Positions 34,985-43,975 of a stretch of 64,000 nt of DNA are shown here, piece after piece. Source of the DNA: Thalassospira alkalitolerans (GTDB taxonomy: Bacteria > Pseudomonadota > Alphaproteobacteria > Rhodospirillales > Thalassospiraceae). The notes under the pieces are model-generated. The model had not been told where the DNA came from and did no database searches. It saw nothing but the letters and a program-made list of their open reading frames with translations. How positions within the stretch are numbered: position 1 is the first letter of the stretch; each line of letters begins with the position of its first letter. The stretch is taken from the NCBI RefSeq assembly GCF_002115745.1, contig NZ_JFKB01000010.1, forward strand, positions 62,001-126,000, read 5' to 3'. The position numbers and the translations under genes were made by a program.

Positions 34985-36097
34985 CTATTCGGCGGCATCG
35001 ACTTTCAACACACCCCGGCGAATCTGGTCTTCTTCGATGCTTTCAAACAGCGCACGGAAATTACCTTCACCAAAGCCTTCATCGCCTTTACGCTGGATAA
35101 ACTCGAAAAATATCGGGCCGATCACCGTTTTGGAGAATATCTGAAGCAGAATCTTGGTCATGCCACCGTCAACAACGCCTTCGCCATCGATCAAAATGCC
35201 ATGCCTTTTCATCCGCTCAATCGGTTCATCATGCCCATGAACACGGTCGCGGGATTTTTCATAATAGGTATCAGGTGGGCCGGGCATAAATTTCAAATCA
35301 TTGGCGGCAAGCTTGTCCGTGGCATCATAGATGCCATCGGTACCGACCGCGATATGCTGAATGCCTTCGCCGTTATATTTGCGTAAGTATTCCTCGATCT
35401 GACTTTTATCGTCAGTCGACTCATTTAACGGGATACGGATTTTACCGCATGGTGATGTAATAGCCCGACTGACCAACCCCGTGATTTTACCGGCGATGTC
35501 AAAGAAATGGATTTGTTTGAAATTGAACAGATCACGATAGAAATCCCACCATTTATCCATATTGCCGCGATAAACGTTGTGGGTCAGGTGATCCAGATAA
35601 TAGAAACCAACGCCTTCGGGCCTCGGATCGCGTTCACCCAACCAATCGAATTCCGCGTCATAGGCCGAACCTGTTTCGCCGTAAGTATCAATGAAATACA
35701 AAAGTGACCCGCCAATACCGACAACCGCAGGAACATCAAGAACCTTGTCATTGCCAAGATAAGGTTCTGCGCCCTTGGACACGGCATGATCAAAAGCATG
35801 TTTGGCATCAACAACACGCCACGCCATCGACGGCGCACAAGGGCCGTGCTGTGCAACAAACCGCATGCCGTGTGACCCGGTTTCCGCATTCAGGACATAG
35901 TTGATATCCCCCTGACGCCAGATCGTGATATTTTTCAGTTTGTGTTTCGCGACCGGGACATATCCCATGCGCGTAAACAGAATTTCAAGTTTCCCGGCTT
36001 CTTCATGGGCAAACTCGACAAATTCGAAACCATCCGTTCCGGCGGGGTTATCGGCGGTGATGGTGGCACGGGGGGCGTCATGCGGGAACGGTCCCAT
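34985..36097 (-). CDS. hppD: 4-Hydroxyphenylpyruvate dioxygenase
   Basis: A 370-residue iron(II) dioxygenase that converts 4-hydroxyphenylpyruvate to homogentisate. It has two VOC-type halves; the iron ligands lie in LDHLTHNVYRG, GEGIQHIAVGTDG and FFEFIQRKGDEGFGEGNF. The ATG at 36097 is chosen because AAGGAGA sits 5 bases upstream; the longer reading adds 26 residues without a ribosome site. It feeds HmgA encoded 4.6 kb away, and is divergent from an Lrp-type regulator. Confidence 0.95.
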   Translation of the reverse strand: MGPFPHDAPRATITADNPAGTDGFEFVEFAHEEAGKLEILFTRMGYVPVAKHKLKNITIWRQGDINYVLNAETGSHGMRFVAQHGPCAPSMAWRVVDAKHAFDHAVSKGAEPYLGNDKVLDVPAVVGIGGSLLYFIDTYGETGSAYDAEFDWLGERDPRPEGVGFYYLDHLTHNVYRGNMDKWWDFYRDLFNFKQIHFFDIAGKITGLVSRAITSPCGKIRIPLNESTDDKSQIEEYLRKYNGEGIQHIAVGTDGIYDATDKLAANDLKFMPGPPDTYYEKSRDRVHGHDEPIERMKRHGILIDGEGVVDGGMTKILLQIFSKTVIGPIFFEFIQRKGDEGFGEGNFRALFESIEEDQIRRGVLKVDAAE

Positions 36098-36237
36098 CGA
36101 AGTCTCCTTGATCCGAATTAGAACAATTATTGTTATGTTCCATGTTGCGCCAAACCGGGCGCAATGTGCGTGCATTCAAGGTTGATTTCCCGTAACTCAT
36201 ACACATATCATGCAACAAATAATCAAATGGTGCATGA

Positions 36238-36708
36238 ATGACGCAATTGGACAAACTTGATCTGAAATTGCTTGCGGAATTACAGCGTGATGGACGACTG
36301 ACCAATAATGATTTGTCCGAACGCATCGCTTTGTCACCGTCGCAATGCTCGCGCCGCCGCGCCCGGCTAGAGGCCGATGGCTTCATCCGTGGATACCGTG
36401 CCGATATCGACCGTCAAAAGATGGGGCTTGGCCTGATGGTGGTGATTTCGGTGACACTTGCAACGCATAACCGTGACAACGCCAAACGGTTTTCCGATTT
36501 ACTGGCGAATTTGCCCGAAGTTCTGGAAGCTTATTCACTAACCGGAGAAATGGATTATCACCTGAAGGTGGTGACCAAAGACTTGGCCGCGCTATCGCAT
36601 TTCGTCAACGAGGTTTTGCTACCGCACGATTCAGTGCAGCATGTCAAAACATCGATTGTTTTGAACGTCCTAAAAGACTTTGAAGGGCTCGCCATCAAAG
36701 CGCATTAA
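36238..36708 (+). CDS. Lrp/AsnC-family regulator divergent from hppD
   Basis: A 156-residue regulator with an N-terminal helix-turn-helix (NDLSERIALSPSQCSRRRAR, about residues 23-42) and a RAM domain with LEAYSLTGEMDYHLKVV. It is divergent from hppD across 140 bases and is the likely local activator or repressor with an aromatic amino acid as effector. Its 3' end overlaps the convergent beta-propeller gene by 39 bases. Confidence 0.88.
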   Translation: MTQLDKLDLKLLAELQRDGRLTNNDLSERIALSPSQCSRRRARLEADGFIRGYRADIDRQKMGLGLMVVISVTLATHNRDNAKRFSDLLANLPEVLEAYSLTGEMDYHLKVVTKDLAALSHFVNEVLLPHDSVQHVKTSIVLNVLKDFEGLAIKAH

Positions 36709-38031
36709 CGTTGCGCCCAGTTCGGCCAAACGACGCGTTCCTTCGGCCAAATCAAACACCGCCAGCAACCCGTTCTGATAATCGACCAATATCAGCGACC
36801 GGCCATCCGGGGTCACGGCAATATTACGCACCCCGCCACCAGAACTATCGCCCTGACCCGGACTTCCCAATGCGCGACCAAAGATCAGATTTCCATTTTT
36901 GGGATCGCGATGCCACAAATCGATCAGATCGCCCCCACGCCCCGATACAAACACCCGATCCCCGCCCGCCGAAATCGCCACACCAAAGGCCCCGCCGGTC
37001 ACCCGGCCATTGCGCAGGCGATCTTCGCTGCCACGGTCAAACACAAGTTTTCCGGATGCAGCGTCGCGATGGAAAACACATAAATCCCCGCGCCCATGCC
37101 CAACGACCAACACGGACAGGCCGTCAGACGACACCGCAACATCCTCGGTCCCTTCAAGGCCGCGCACATCATCAACCCCGTCTTCCAGCAATTGCGAAAG
37201 ATGGAAAGTATCACCGGTCAATGACCGCTCGAACACACCAAGCACGGTGCCGTTATAGGCCGTCACATAAAACCCGTTGCCATCGGGGGCAAACGCCACG
37301 CTTTGCGGAATACGCAACCCTTCACACTTTTCCAGCTCGGACTTTAACGACTGCGAAAAGGTAAACCTTCCGCTTGTCTGGTCGCGGTTAAAGACTAACA
37401 GATTGGCTTCAAGGAACTCTGTCACGCCGACCAGCAACTGATTGCCATCTGGCGAAAAGCAAAGATTAAACGGTTCCTGCAATCCGACGGCATTGCCCTG
37501 TTCGTCTGAAATTCTATATTCCGGATCAAGTGCGCCGCTGCTTTGATCGCGCCGGAAAAACACCAAGGCATCATGCCAGCGATCCGCAACCACGACGGAA
37601 TTTCCATCGGGCGAAACAGCGACACCATGGGGTTCACGCATCCGGTCAATCCCGGCATCATCATGATGCAAAACATCCATCAAACGGATTGATCCCGATG
37701 CCGGATCACGATCAAAGATTAAAAGAGCAGATGCCTGGCCGGACGTCACATATATTGATCGTCCGTCCGATGAAATCGCCAAACCATTAGCCCCGTCAAG
37801 ATCGGGAATGCTGTGGGACGAAAAGTTCTGAACCGAATGGTCGGAGTGATGTGTATCCAAAAGAGCCGCACGGTTACGTTCCGCAACATGATCACGCAAA
37901 CGAAGGCGCGCCTGTTCGTCACCTTCGATATCGCCGGCCTCAAAAACCTCTGCTTCGCGTTCGCACCAATCCAACGACCGCCGATAGGCCGATGCAATCA
38001 GTTTATGAGACTTGCTTAATGAATGTGCCAT
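36670..38031 (-). CDS. Lactonase-like beta-propeller protein
   Basis: A 453-residue protein with a helical N-terminus (about 1-60) and then seven repeats resembling 6-phosphogluconolactonase/YVTN propellers: GLAISSDGRSIYVTSG, GVAVSPDGNSVVVAD, NLCFSPDGNQLLVG, SVAFAPDGNGFYVT, DVAVSSDGLSVLVVG, GVAISAGGDRVFVSG and NIAVTPDGRSLILVD. ATG 38031 with AAGG 4 bases upstream is chosen over TTG 38055. There is no signal peptide, so a cytoplasmic place is likely. Function is unknown; many such proteins are wrongly called lactonases. Confidence 0.8.
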   Translation of the reverse strand: MAHSLSKSHKLIASAYRRSLDWCEREAEVFEAGDIEGDEQARLRLRDHVAERNRAALLDTHHSDHSVQNFSSHSIPDLDGANGLAISSDGRSIYVTSGQASALLIFDRDPASGSIRLMDVLHHDDAGIDRMREPHGVAVSPDGNSVVVADRWHDALVFFRRDQSSGALDPEYRISDEQGNAVGLQEPFNLCFSPDGNQLLVGVTEFLEANLLVFNRDQTSGRFTFSQSLKSELEKCEGLRIPQSVAFAPDGNGFYVTAYNGTVLGVFERSLTGDTFHLSQLLEDGVDDVRGLEGTEDVAVSSDGLSVLVVGHGRGDLCVFHRDAASGKLVFDRGSEDRLRNGRVTGGAFGVAISAGGDRVFVSGRGGDLIDLWHRDPKNGNLIFGRALGSPGQGDSSGGGVRNIAVTPDGRSLILVDYQNGLLAVFDLAEGTRRLAELGATLMRFDGEPFKVF

Positions 38032-38434
38032 GACGCCTTGCGTCCTTCTGCCCAATCATGTCGCCCCCATATGAAAGGATACGCCCACAGACCCCGTAAT
38101 AGAATCTGTCCTGACCGATCATTATATTGCGCTGTTTTCAATATTTTAGGCATGGGCACCCGCATAGTCGACGACCGAATATTCAAGCAACCAGCGTTCG
38201 TAATCGCGATTGACCGATAAATCAACACATGCTCGTTTTTTTGCGTTTTGTCGCACTCAATCATGCGCCGACAGGCATTAATTTTGCCCAAACCAAACCA
38301 ACCGCGCAAAACATAATCGCCCATCAATGCCCCCAAGACTTGAAGCAAGCGTCAAATGTCCCAAATCCGTCGTTTTTGATTTTTTCTTTAATTTAGAACA
38401 TCATGATATGACCATCACGCCATGTCAATTTTTG

Positions 38435-38465
38435 AACGTGCCATCCCACCCAGTAATGGCACGTT
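38435..38465. repeat. Unexplained perfect hairpin
   Basis: AACGTGCCAT (38435-38444) and ATGGCACGTT (38456-38465) form a perfect 10-bp stem with an 11-base loop. Only TTTT overlaps the plus-strand end and nothing U-rich follows on the minus strand, and no plus-strand gene ends nearby, so it is not a good terminator. Confidence 0.55.
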
Positions 38466-38486
38466 TTAGCCCTCTGTCACGAAAAA

Positions 38487-38520
38487 TTATAAAAAAGACC
38501 GCGCACATGGCGCGGCCTTT
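38487..38520 (-). terminator. Terminator of the HAAT ABC transporter operon
   Basis: On the minus strand CCGCGC (515-510 in 38 kb) pairs with GCGCGG (504-499), loop 5 bases, followed by TCTTTTTTATAATTTTT. It lies about 70 bases after the last gene of the operon. Confidence 0.8.
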
Positions 38521-38583
38521 TCCAACCCCGGTATACCCTTACCAGTGATGCTGGGATTCCCCCCCCCAATTAAATGGAAACCG

Positions 38584-39336
38584 TCAGATTGCCAGATACT
38601 GATCACGCAGTTCTGCATCATCAAGAACGGCCTGTGCCGTTCCATCAAACACAATCTGGCCGCTATCCATGATAATCGCGCGATCGGCAAGCTTAAGTGC
38701 CGCAATCGCGTTTTGTTCAACAATGATGGTGGTGATACCAAGCTTCTTGACGTTTTGAAGCGTCTTTTCAATTTCCTGAACAATGACGGGCGCCAACCCC
38801 TCGTAAGGTTCATCAAGAAGTAGCAATTTGATATCGCGTGCCAATGCCCGCCCGATTGCCAGCATCTGTTGCTCGCCCCCGGAAAGGGTTATGGCTTCTT
38901 GTTCGGCGCGTTCACCAAGACGCGGGAACAATTCGTAAATACGCTGGATCGACCAGCCAAGTGGTTCGGAAATCTGGGCCAATTCCAGATTCTGCTGCAC
39001 AGTCATTCCCGGAATAATCCGGCGATCTTCGGGCACCAACTGCAAACCAAGACGCGCGGCCTGCCATGCCTTCATCGTATGAAGCGGCTTGTGATCAAGC
39101 CAGATTTCACCGTGTTTGAGCTCCGGATCATCCATCCGCGCAAGCGCGCGAAGCGTTGATGTTTTACCCGCACCATTACGCCCCAAAAGGGCAAGAATTT
39201 CACCCTCGCGAATATTAAAGCTAACACCCTGAACGATATAGCTTTCGCCATAATAGGCGTGCAGATCATAGACCGAGAAAAAGGCCGGATCGCCGCCCTG
39301 TCTGGTAACCGGTTTGGTTGTCGGGACTGCGTTCAT
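38584..39336 (-). CDS. Branched-chain-type ABC transporter ATP-binding protein (LivF-like)
   Basis: A 250-residue ABC ATPase with Walker A GRNGAGKTS (residues 52-60), signature LSGGEQQML and Walker B LLLLDEPYEGLAP typical of LivF/UrtE proteins. Its ATG overlaps the stop of the LivG-like gene. With that partner it forms the motor of the importer encoded at 38.6-43.8 kb. Confidence 0.93.
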   Translation of the reverse strand: MNAVPTTKPVTRQGGDPAFFSVYDLHAYYGESYIVQGVSFNIREGEILALLGRNGAGKTSTLRALARMDDPELKHGEIWLDHKPLHTMKAWQAARLGLQLVPEDRRIIPGMTVQQNLELAQISEPLGWSIQRIYELFPRLGERAEQEAITLSGGEQQMLAIGRALARDIKLLLLDEPYEGLAPVIVQEIEKTLQNVKKLGITTIIVEQNAIAALKLADRAIIMDSGQIVFDGTAQAVLDDAELRDQYLAI

Positions 39337-40094
39337 ATGGTTTCCCCTCCGAGATAGGCTTCCTTGACCTTGGGATCATTCCGCACCTCTTCGGGTGTTC
39401 CTTCGGCAATGATGGCGCCCTGCGCCAGAACGCTGATGCGATCGGCCAGACTGAACACAACATGCATGTCATGTTCGATAATCACCTTGGTCATACCGCG
39501 TGCCTTGATCCGTTTCAGCAGATCAATCGTGCGATTGGTGTCATGACGTGACATGCCTGCCGTTGGCTCATCCAACAGGAAAAGCTTTGGCTGCTGACTA
39601 AGGCACATCGCCAGTTCAAGACGGCGTTTATCGCCGCGTGACATAGATCCAGCAAGGTGATCCTTGTGTTCAATCAACCCGACGTCTTCAAGCATATGTT
39701 CTGCCTGATCGAGAATATCACGCTCAGAAAACAGACTTTTCAAAAAGCTAAGATTGAACTCGCCATCACGCTTGGCCAAAGCCGGTACCATCACGTTCTG
39801 TAATAGGGACAGTTCCGGAAAAATCTCTGGCGTCTGAAAAACACGCGCAACACCAAGCTGATTGATTTCATAGGGTTGCTTGCCGGTCAGAACCTCATCG
39901 CCAAGCAACACCCGGCCACGGTTTGGTGCAAGTCGCCCGACAATCACGTTAAGCAGCGTCGATTTCCCGGCCCCGTTCGGGCCGATAATGGCATGAACGG
40001 TGCCTTTCTTGACCCGAAGGTTAATATCGGACAGCGCCCGAAGGCCGCCGAAATTCTTGTCGACGTCAGTGACATCAAGAATGTAGTCGGACAT
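39333..40094 (-). CDS. Branched-chain-type ABC transporter ATP-binding protein (LivG-like)
   Basis: A 253-residue ABC ATPase with Walker A GPNGAGKST (38-46), Walker B LFLLDEPTAGMSR and a LivG C-terminus. The ABC signature is unusual: SMSRGDKRRLEL, with MSRGD where LSGGQ/LSYGQ is normal. It lies 3 bases after the permease stop and overlaps the LivF-like gene. Confidence 0.92.
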   Translation of the reverse strand: MSDYILDVTDVDKNFGGLRALSDINLRVKKGTVHAIIGPNGAGKSTLLNVIVGRLAPNRGRVLLGDEVLTGKQPYEINQLGVARVFQTPEIFPELSLLQNVMVPALAKRDGEFNLSFLKSLFSERDILDQAEHMLEDVGLIEHKDHLAGSMSRGDKRRLELAMCLSQQPKLFLLDEPTAGMSRHDTNRTIDLLKRIKARGMTKVIIEHDMHVVFSLADRISVLAQGAIIAEGTPEEVRNDPKVKEAYLGGETI

Positions 40095-40097
40095 CGA

Positions 40098-41261
40098 TCA
40101 GACCTCCCTTGTCGAAGGTTGTTGTTCTTTTTCATCTTTATCAAGCGACTTCGAACGATTGCGAACCAACCGCCACAGCCGCGTGATGCCTTCCATTACG
40201 CCACCGGGCAGGAAGATCACAATCAGCATAAAGACCAGCCCCAGCGTCAGGTGCCAGCCTTCGCCAACAAACAGACCGACAATCGAGGCAAACACATGCG
40301 CCAGCCAATCTGGCAGGAAAGAAAACGCATTCAGCAGAACCTGATCGTTAAAGGCCGAGAAGATGTTTTCGAAATACTTGATGATCCCGGCGCCAAGAAG
40401 CGGCCCGATCAGCGTGCCCGCACCGCCAAGAATGGTGATCAGGACAACTTCGCCCGATGCCGTCCATTGCATGCGTTCAGCCCCAGCCAGCGGATCGGTT
40501 ACCGCCAGCAACGAACCGGCCAACCCGGCATACATGCCCGAGATAACAAAAGCCGTCATCAAATAGGGGCGCGTATTGTAGCCAGTGTAATTCATGCGGT
40601 TCTGGTTCGATTTTATCGCACGGAGCTTCAGACCGAAAGGCGACCGGAAAATACGCAGATAGATAAAGAACGACACAATCAACAGAGCAGCACAGATATA
40701 AAACCCGGAATAACCGGTACCTTCGATACCAAACAAATTGGGTGTTGGCAGGCTTGTGGTTGCTTCGATCCCCGACATACGGTCAAGAACACGGGCATCC
40801 CCCTGGGTCAGTTGCAAACCGGTTTCACCATTGGTGATCGGCGTCAGAACTGAATAGGCCAGATTGTAGGACATCTGTGCGAAAGCCAGTGTCAGGATAG
40901 AGAAGTAAATTCCCGAACGACGCAAGGACACAAAGCCGATCAAAAGAGCAAACAGCCCGGAAAGAATGACAGCGAAAATCATCGCCGGGATGACATTCAT
41001 CGACAACAGTTTGAAACACCAAACAGCGGTATAGGAACCAACCCCCAGAAACGCCGCATGGCCAAAGGATAGATAGCCCGTCAGGCCAAACAGAATGTTA
41101 TATCCAATGGCAAAAATGCCAAAGATCATGAATTTCTGCATCAGATCAGGATAGGCCGCGCCGAAAGGCTGTAACCAGAGCGGCATGGTCAGGACCACTG
41201 CTGAAAGTACCAGCATGTAAATCAGGTCCTGTTTGGGCGAAGCAATTTGAGTATTTGACAT
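40098..41261 (-). CDS. Branched-chain-type ABC transporter permease (LivM-like)
   Basis: A 387-residue permease with about 10 helices and the LivM motifs [17 protein letters not shown] and [19 protein letters not shown], with a C-terminal charged tail ([13 protein letters not shown]). An extra loop of about 40 residues near 130-170 lies outside the usual core. It starts one base after the LivH-like stop. Confidence 0.92.
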   Translation of the reverse strand: MSNTQIASPKQDLIYMLVLSAVVLTMPLWLQPFGAAYPDLMQKFMIFGIFAIGYNILFGLTGYLSFGHAAFLGVGSYTAVWCFKLLSMNVIPAMIFAVILSGLFALLIGFVSLRRSGIYFSILTLAFAQMSYNLAYSVLTPITNGETGLQLTQGDARVLDRMSGIEATTSLPTPNLFGIEGTGYSGFYICAALLIVSFFIYLRIFRSPFGLKLRAIKSNQNRMNYTGYNTRPYLMTAFVISGMYAGLAGSLLAVTDPLAGAERMQWTASGEVVLITILGGAGTLIGPLLGAGIIKYFENIFSAFNDQVLLNAFSFLPDWLAHVFASIVGLFVGEGWHLTLGLVFMLIVIFLPGGVMEGITRLWRLVRNRSKSLDKDEKEQQPSTREV

Positions 41262-41262
41262 A

Positions 41263-42279
41263 TCAGCTCTCCATCACGCCCCGTCGACCCATCAGACCGC
41301 GCGGACGGGTCAATAGAATCACAACGGCAACGAGGTAGATGATGATCTGGTCAATGCCCGGAAAGATGTCTTTCACTTCGGTCATCGACGAGAAGGATTG
41401 CAAAATGCCAAGCAGGAAGCCTGCAAGCACCGCACCGGGAAGGGACCCCATGCCGCCAACAACGACGACGACGAAGGACAGAACCAGGAAGTCCATACCC
41501 AAATGATAATCGGGTGGCAGTACGGGTGTGTACATCACACCTGCCAGCCCCGCGACCACGGCAGCCATACCAAACACAATGGTAAAGCGGCGTTCGATAT
41601 TGATGCCAAGCAGTTCGACTGTTTCACGATCAGCCATACCCGCGCGCACCACCATCCCATAGGTCGTGAAATGCAGGAATGAGAACACCAGACCGATGAT
41701 AATCGCCGAGAACAACAGATAAATCAGACGCCACCAAGGATAAACCACAGATTCCCCAAGGCCAAACCACGCCCCGATATTGGCGGAACCAGCAACAATT
41801 TCCGGCGCCCCCTGCGGGATCGGATTGGCCCCAAAAAAGGTCCTCATCAGTTCCTGAACAACAATGGCAAGGCCAAAGGTGACAAGAATCTGTTCTGCAT
41901 GCGACCGCTTGTAAAAATGGCGGATCAGCAGGCGTTCCATGGCAACCCCCAGCAACAACATCACCGGAATAGCCAAAATGATTGAAAACGGTACAGACCA
42001 GTCAATGATCGCCTTACCGGTATCGCCAAACCAAACTTCAAGGTAAGGCGTTTCCTTGTAGGCATCAAAAAATGTAACGGATTCGTCTTTGACACGAACC
42101 GAAATTGTCAGGATTTTTTCCAGCGTCACCGCACAAAAGGCGCCGACCATAAAGATGGCACCATGAGCAAAGTTCACCACGCCAAGCGTGCCAAACACCA
42201 GAGTCAAACCAAGGGCAATCAGCGCATAGGCGCCGCCCTTGTCCAGACCATTCAGGATTTGAAGAAATAAAGCGTCCAT
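41263..42279 (-). CDS. Branched-chain-type ABC transporter permease (LivH-like)
   Basis: A 338-residue permease with the LivH motifs [20 protein letters not shown] near the start, [18 protein letters not shown] and [21 protein letters not shown] hydrophilic insert of about 35 residues (55-90) separates the first helices, longer than in E. coli LivH. It follows the binding-protein gene after a 134-base gap containing a hairpin. Confidence 0.92.
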   Translation of the reverse strand: MDALFLQILNGLDKGGAYALIALGLTLVFGTLGVVNFAHGAIFMVGAFCAVTLEKILTISVRVKDESVTFFDAYKETPYLEVWFGDTGKAIIDWSVPFSIILAIPVMLLLGVAMERLLIRHFYKRSHAEQILVTFGLAIVVQELMRTFFGANPIPQGAPEIVAGSANIGAWFGLGESVVYPWWRLIYLLFSAIIIGLVFSFLHFTTYGMVVRAGMADRETVELLGINIERRFTIVFGMAAVVAGLAGVMYTPVLPPDYHLGMDFLVLSFVVVVVGGMGSLPGAVLAGFLLGILQSFSSMTEVKDIFPGIDQIIIYLVAVVILLTRPRGLMGRRGVMES

Positions 42280-42361
42280 TGATTATCCGCCGCGTGTTCA
42301 AAAGGACTTAACGAACAAAGAGCCAAAGCACCTGTGAGGAACAAGTGCTGGTCAGGGCAGT

Positions 42362-42391
42362 TGGGCCGACCGTCAAATGACAGTCGGCCCA
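42362..42391 (-). repeat. Intercistronic stem-loop after the HAAT binding-protein gene
   Basis: TGGGCCGAC (42362-42370) and GTCGGCCCA (42383-42391) are perfect 9-bp arms with a 12-base loop. It lies 23 bases past the binding-protein stop, with no U-run, like the hairpin after dctP at 12912. Confidence 0.65.
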
Positions 42392-42413
42392 GCCTGTTAC
42401 GTTGTGAAGGGGA

Positions 42414-43775
42414 TCAGACCTTGTACGGGCCGAGTTCCCCACCGAACATATCGGCCGGATATTCGACCTGTGCGCGCGGAACCTCTTTGACCACTTCGAG
42501 AAGGTCAAAGTTGGACTGCGGGTTTTCTTTACCACGCACAACCAAAACATCCTTGAAGCACTGGTGATCTTCGGCACGATAAAGGGTCGGGCCGTTGCCC
42601 GCGCCATCGAACTCGAAACCTTCAAGTTGCTTGATGACTTCCCATGGTGCGAAAGTACCAGCCATTTCGCAGGCATTTGCATACAGCAATGTCTGAACAT
42701 AGCAGGTGTGAGCGGCCTGTGACGGCGGGAAGCCGTATTCCTGACCGAACGATTTCACAAAGGCCTGCGACCCGGCATCCTGCAGCGACCAATGCCAGTT
42801 CGTGGTACCCAGAATGCCTTTGGCAGCATCACCGGCACCCTGTGCCATCAGGCGCGAATACAGCGGAACAACGATTTCGAAGTTCTTGCCGTTTACTTGC
42901 TTGTCGCGCAGACCAAACTGAACAGCCTGTGTCAGCGAGTTGACCATATCCTTGCCATAGTGGTTCAGGATCAGGACATCTGCGCCAGAGTTCAGCACCG
43001 GCGTGATATATTGCGAGAAGTCACCCGCACCAACCGGAGTACGGACGGTATTAACGGTTTCCCAACCGATATTCTCGGTTGCGGCTTTGATCGATTCTTC
43101 CTGAGTCCAACCCCAAGTGTAATCGGCCGTCAGGTGATATGCACGACGATCCGTGCCGTATTCTTCCTTCAGGATCGGCGCAATCGCCTGACCGGACATA
43201 TAAGCGTTAAAGAAATGGCGGAAACCATAACGCTTTTTGTCCTTACCCGTGGTGTCGTTGGAATGCGTCAGACCGGCCATGAAGATCACGCCCATTTCCT
43301 GACACAGACCCTGAACAGCCACAGCCACACCCGACGACGAACCGCCGGTGATCATTGCAACATTGTCTTTTTCGATCATGCGCTTGGCCGAAGCACGTGC
43401 TGCATCGGATTTGGTCTGGGTATCGCCGGTCACGAATTCGACCTTTTTACCCAGAACGCCGTTCCCCTTAAGCTCCAGCGGCTTGATGGTATTAAGCATA
43501 CCGCCATCGCCTTCACCGTTAAGGTGTTTTACAGCCAGTTGATAGGCACGCAATTCATCAGCACCTTCATCAGCATACGGGCCCGACTGCGGCACGTTAA
43601 AACCGAATTTGACACTGCCTGAGCTACCCGGATCGCCCCGGAAAGTCTGGGCGTGGGCGTCTTTGATGAAATGCATCGGGATCGATGCGCCAATCAGCGC
43701 CGCACCGGTTGTCGCAGCCGTTCCTTTAAGGACCGTACGACGGGATACATTTCGAGCGTTCTTGGTCTCCGACAT
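42414..43775 (-). CDS. Branched-chain-type (HAAT) ABC transporter substrate-binding protein, Tat-exported
   Basis: A 453-residue periplasmic protein. A twin-arginine signal is visible (SRRTVLKGTAATTG near residues 12-25, cleavage near DAHAQ at about 43). The mature part is a Peripla_BP_6 domain: VKFGFNVPQSGPYADEG, ITGGSSSGVAVAVQ and HLTADYTWGWTQEES. ATG 43775 has GGAGG 6 bases upstream. Ligands of this family include amino acids, urea and short carboxylates. It is divergent from the ScfR-like gene, which could mean a short-chain acid ligand; that is inference. Confidence 0.92.
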   Translation of the reverse strand: MSETKNARNVSRRTVLKGTAATTGAALIGASIPMHFIKDAHAQTFRGDPGSSGSVKFGFNVPQSGPYADEGADELRAYQLAVKHLNGEGDGGMLNTIKPLELKGNGVLGKKVEFVTGDTQTKSDAARASAKRMIEKDNVAMITGGSSSGVAVAVQGLCQEMGVIFMAGLTHSNDTTGKDKKRYGFRHFFNAYMSGQAIAPILKEEYGTDRRAYHLTADYTWGWTQEESIKAATENIGWETVNTVRTPVGAGDFSQYITPVLNSGADVLILNHYGKDMVNSLTQAVQFGLRDKQVNGKNFEIVVPLYSRLMAQGAGDAAKGILGTTNWHWSLQDAGSQAFVKSFGQEYGFPPSQAAHTCYVQTLLYANACEMAGTFAPWEVIKQLEGFEFDGAGNGPTLYRAEDHQCFKDVLVVRGKENPQSNFDLLEVVKEVPRAQVEYPADMFGGELGPYKV

Positions 43776-43913
43776 GGATTTCCTCCCCAATGTCTTGGGA
43801 TGCGTTTCAGAAAAATCTGAGGTCGCGTTTTTGGTTAATGTTTTTCTCGACCTGTCATAACAATGGGGATCAATTGAAAATGAATCAATATGTTATTGAA
43901 TAAGAAGGGTTTT

Positions 43914-43952
43914 TTTGTAAATATATGGATGGACGAACTGAAAATTTGTAAA
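43914..43952. promoter_or_regulatory. Repeated TTTGTAAA sites upstream of scfR-like gene
   Basis: TTTGTAAA occurs at 43914-43921 and 43945-43952, 31 bp apart (about three helical turns), in the 200-base divergent promoter region. RamB/ScfR-type regulators are known to bind TTTGCAAA-like sequence, so these are candidate sites. Confidence 0.4.
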
Positions 43953-43975
43953 TTTTGTCAAGAAAAGGGCGCGCT

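Larger units (their letters stand above)
38032..38583. other. Intergenic region between the beta-propeller gene and the HAAT ABC operon
   Basis: No gene seen in 552 bases. It contains the beta-propeller promoter side, an unexplained 10-bp hairpin (38435-38465), the terminator of the ABC operon (38487-38520) and a run of nine C at 38559-38567 just past the last ABC stop codon. Confidence 0.5.

Noticed and set aside
38456-38480. Sigma-54 promoter from the TGGCACG word
   Set aside because: The -12 part (TTGC at the right spacing) is absent, and no gene follows in that direction.
38559-38567. Run of nine C as a phase-variation tract
   Set aside because: It lies after a stop codon outside any coding or promoter region, so slippage would have no clear effect.
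38584-43775. Calling the HAAT transporter a urea transporter (urtABCDE)
   Set aside because: Gene order fits, but the binding protein does not show a UrtA-like start, no urease genes are near, and an ScfR-like regulator is the neighbour.
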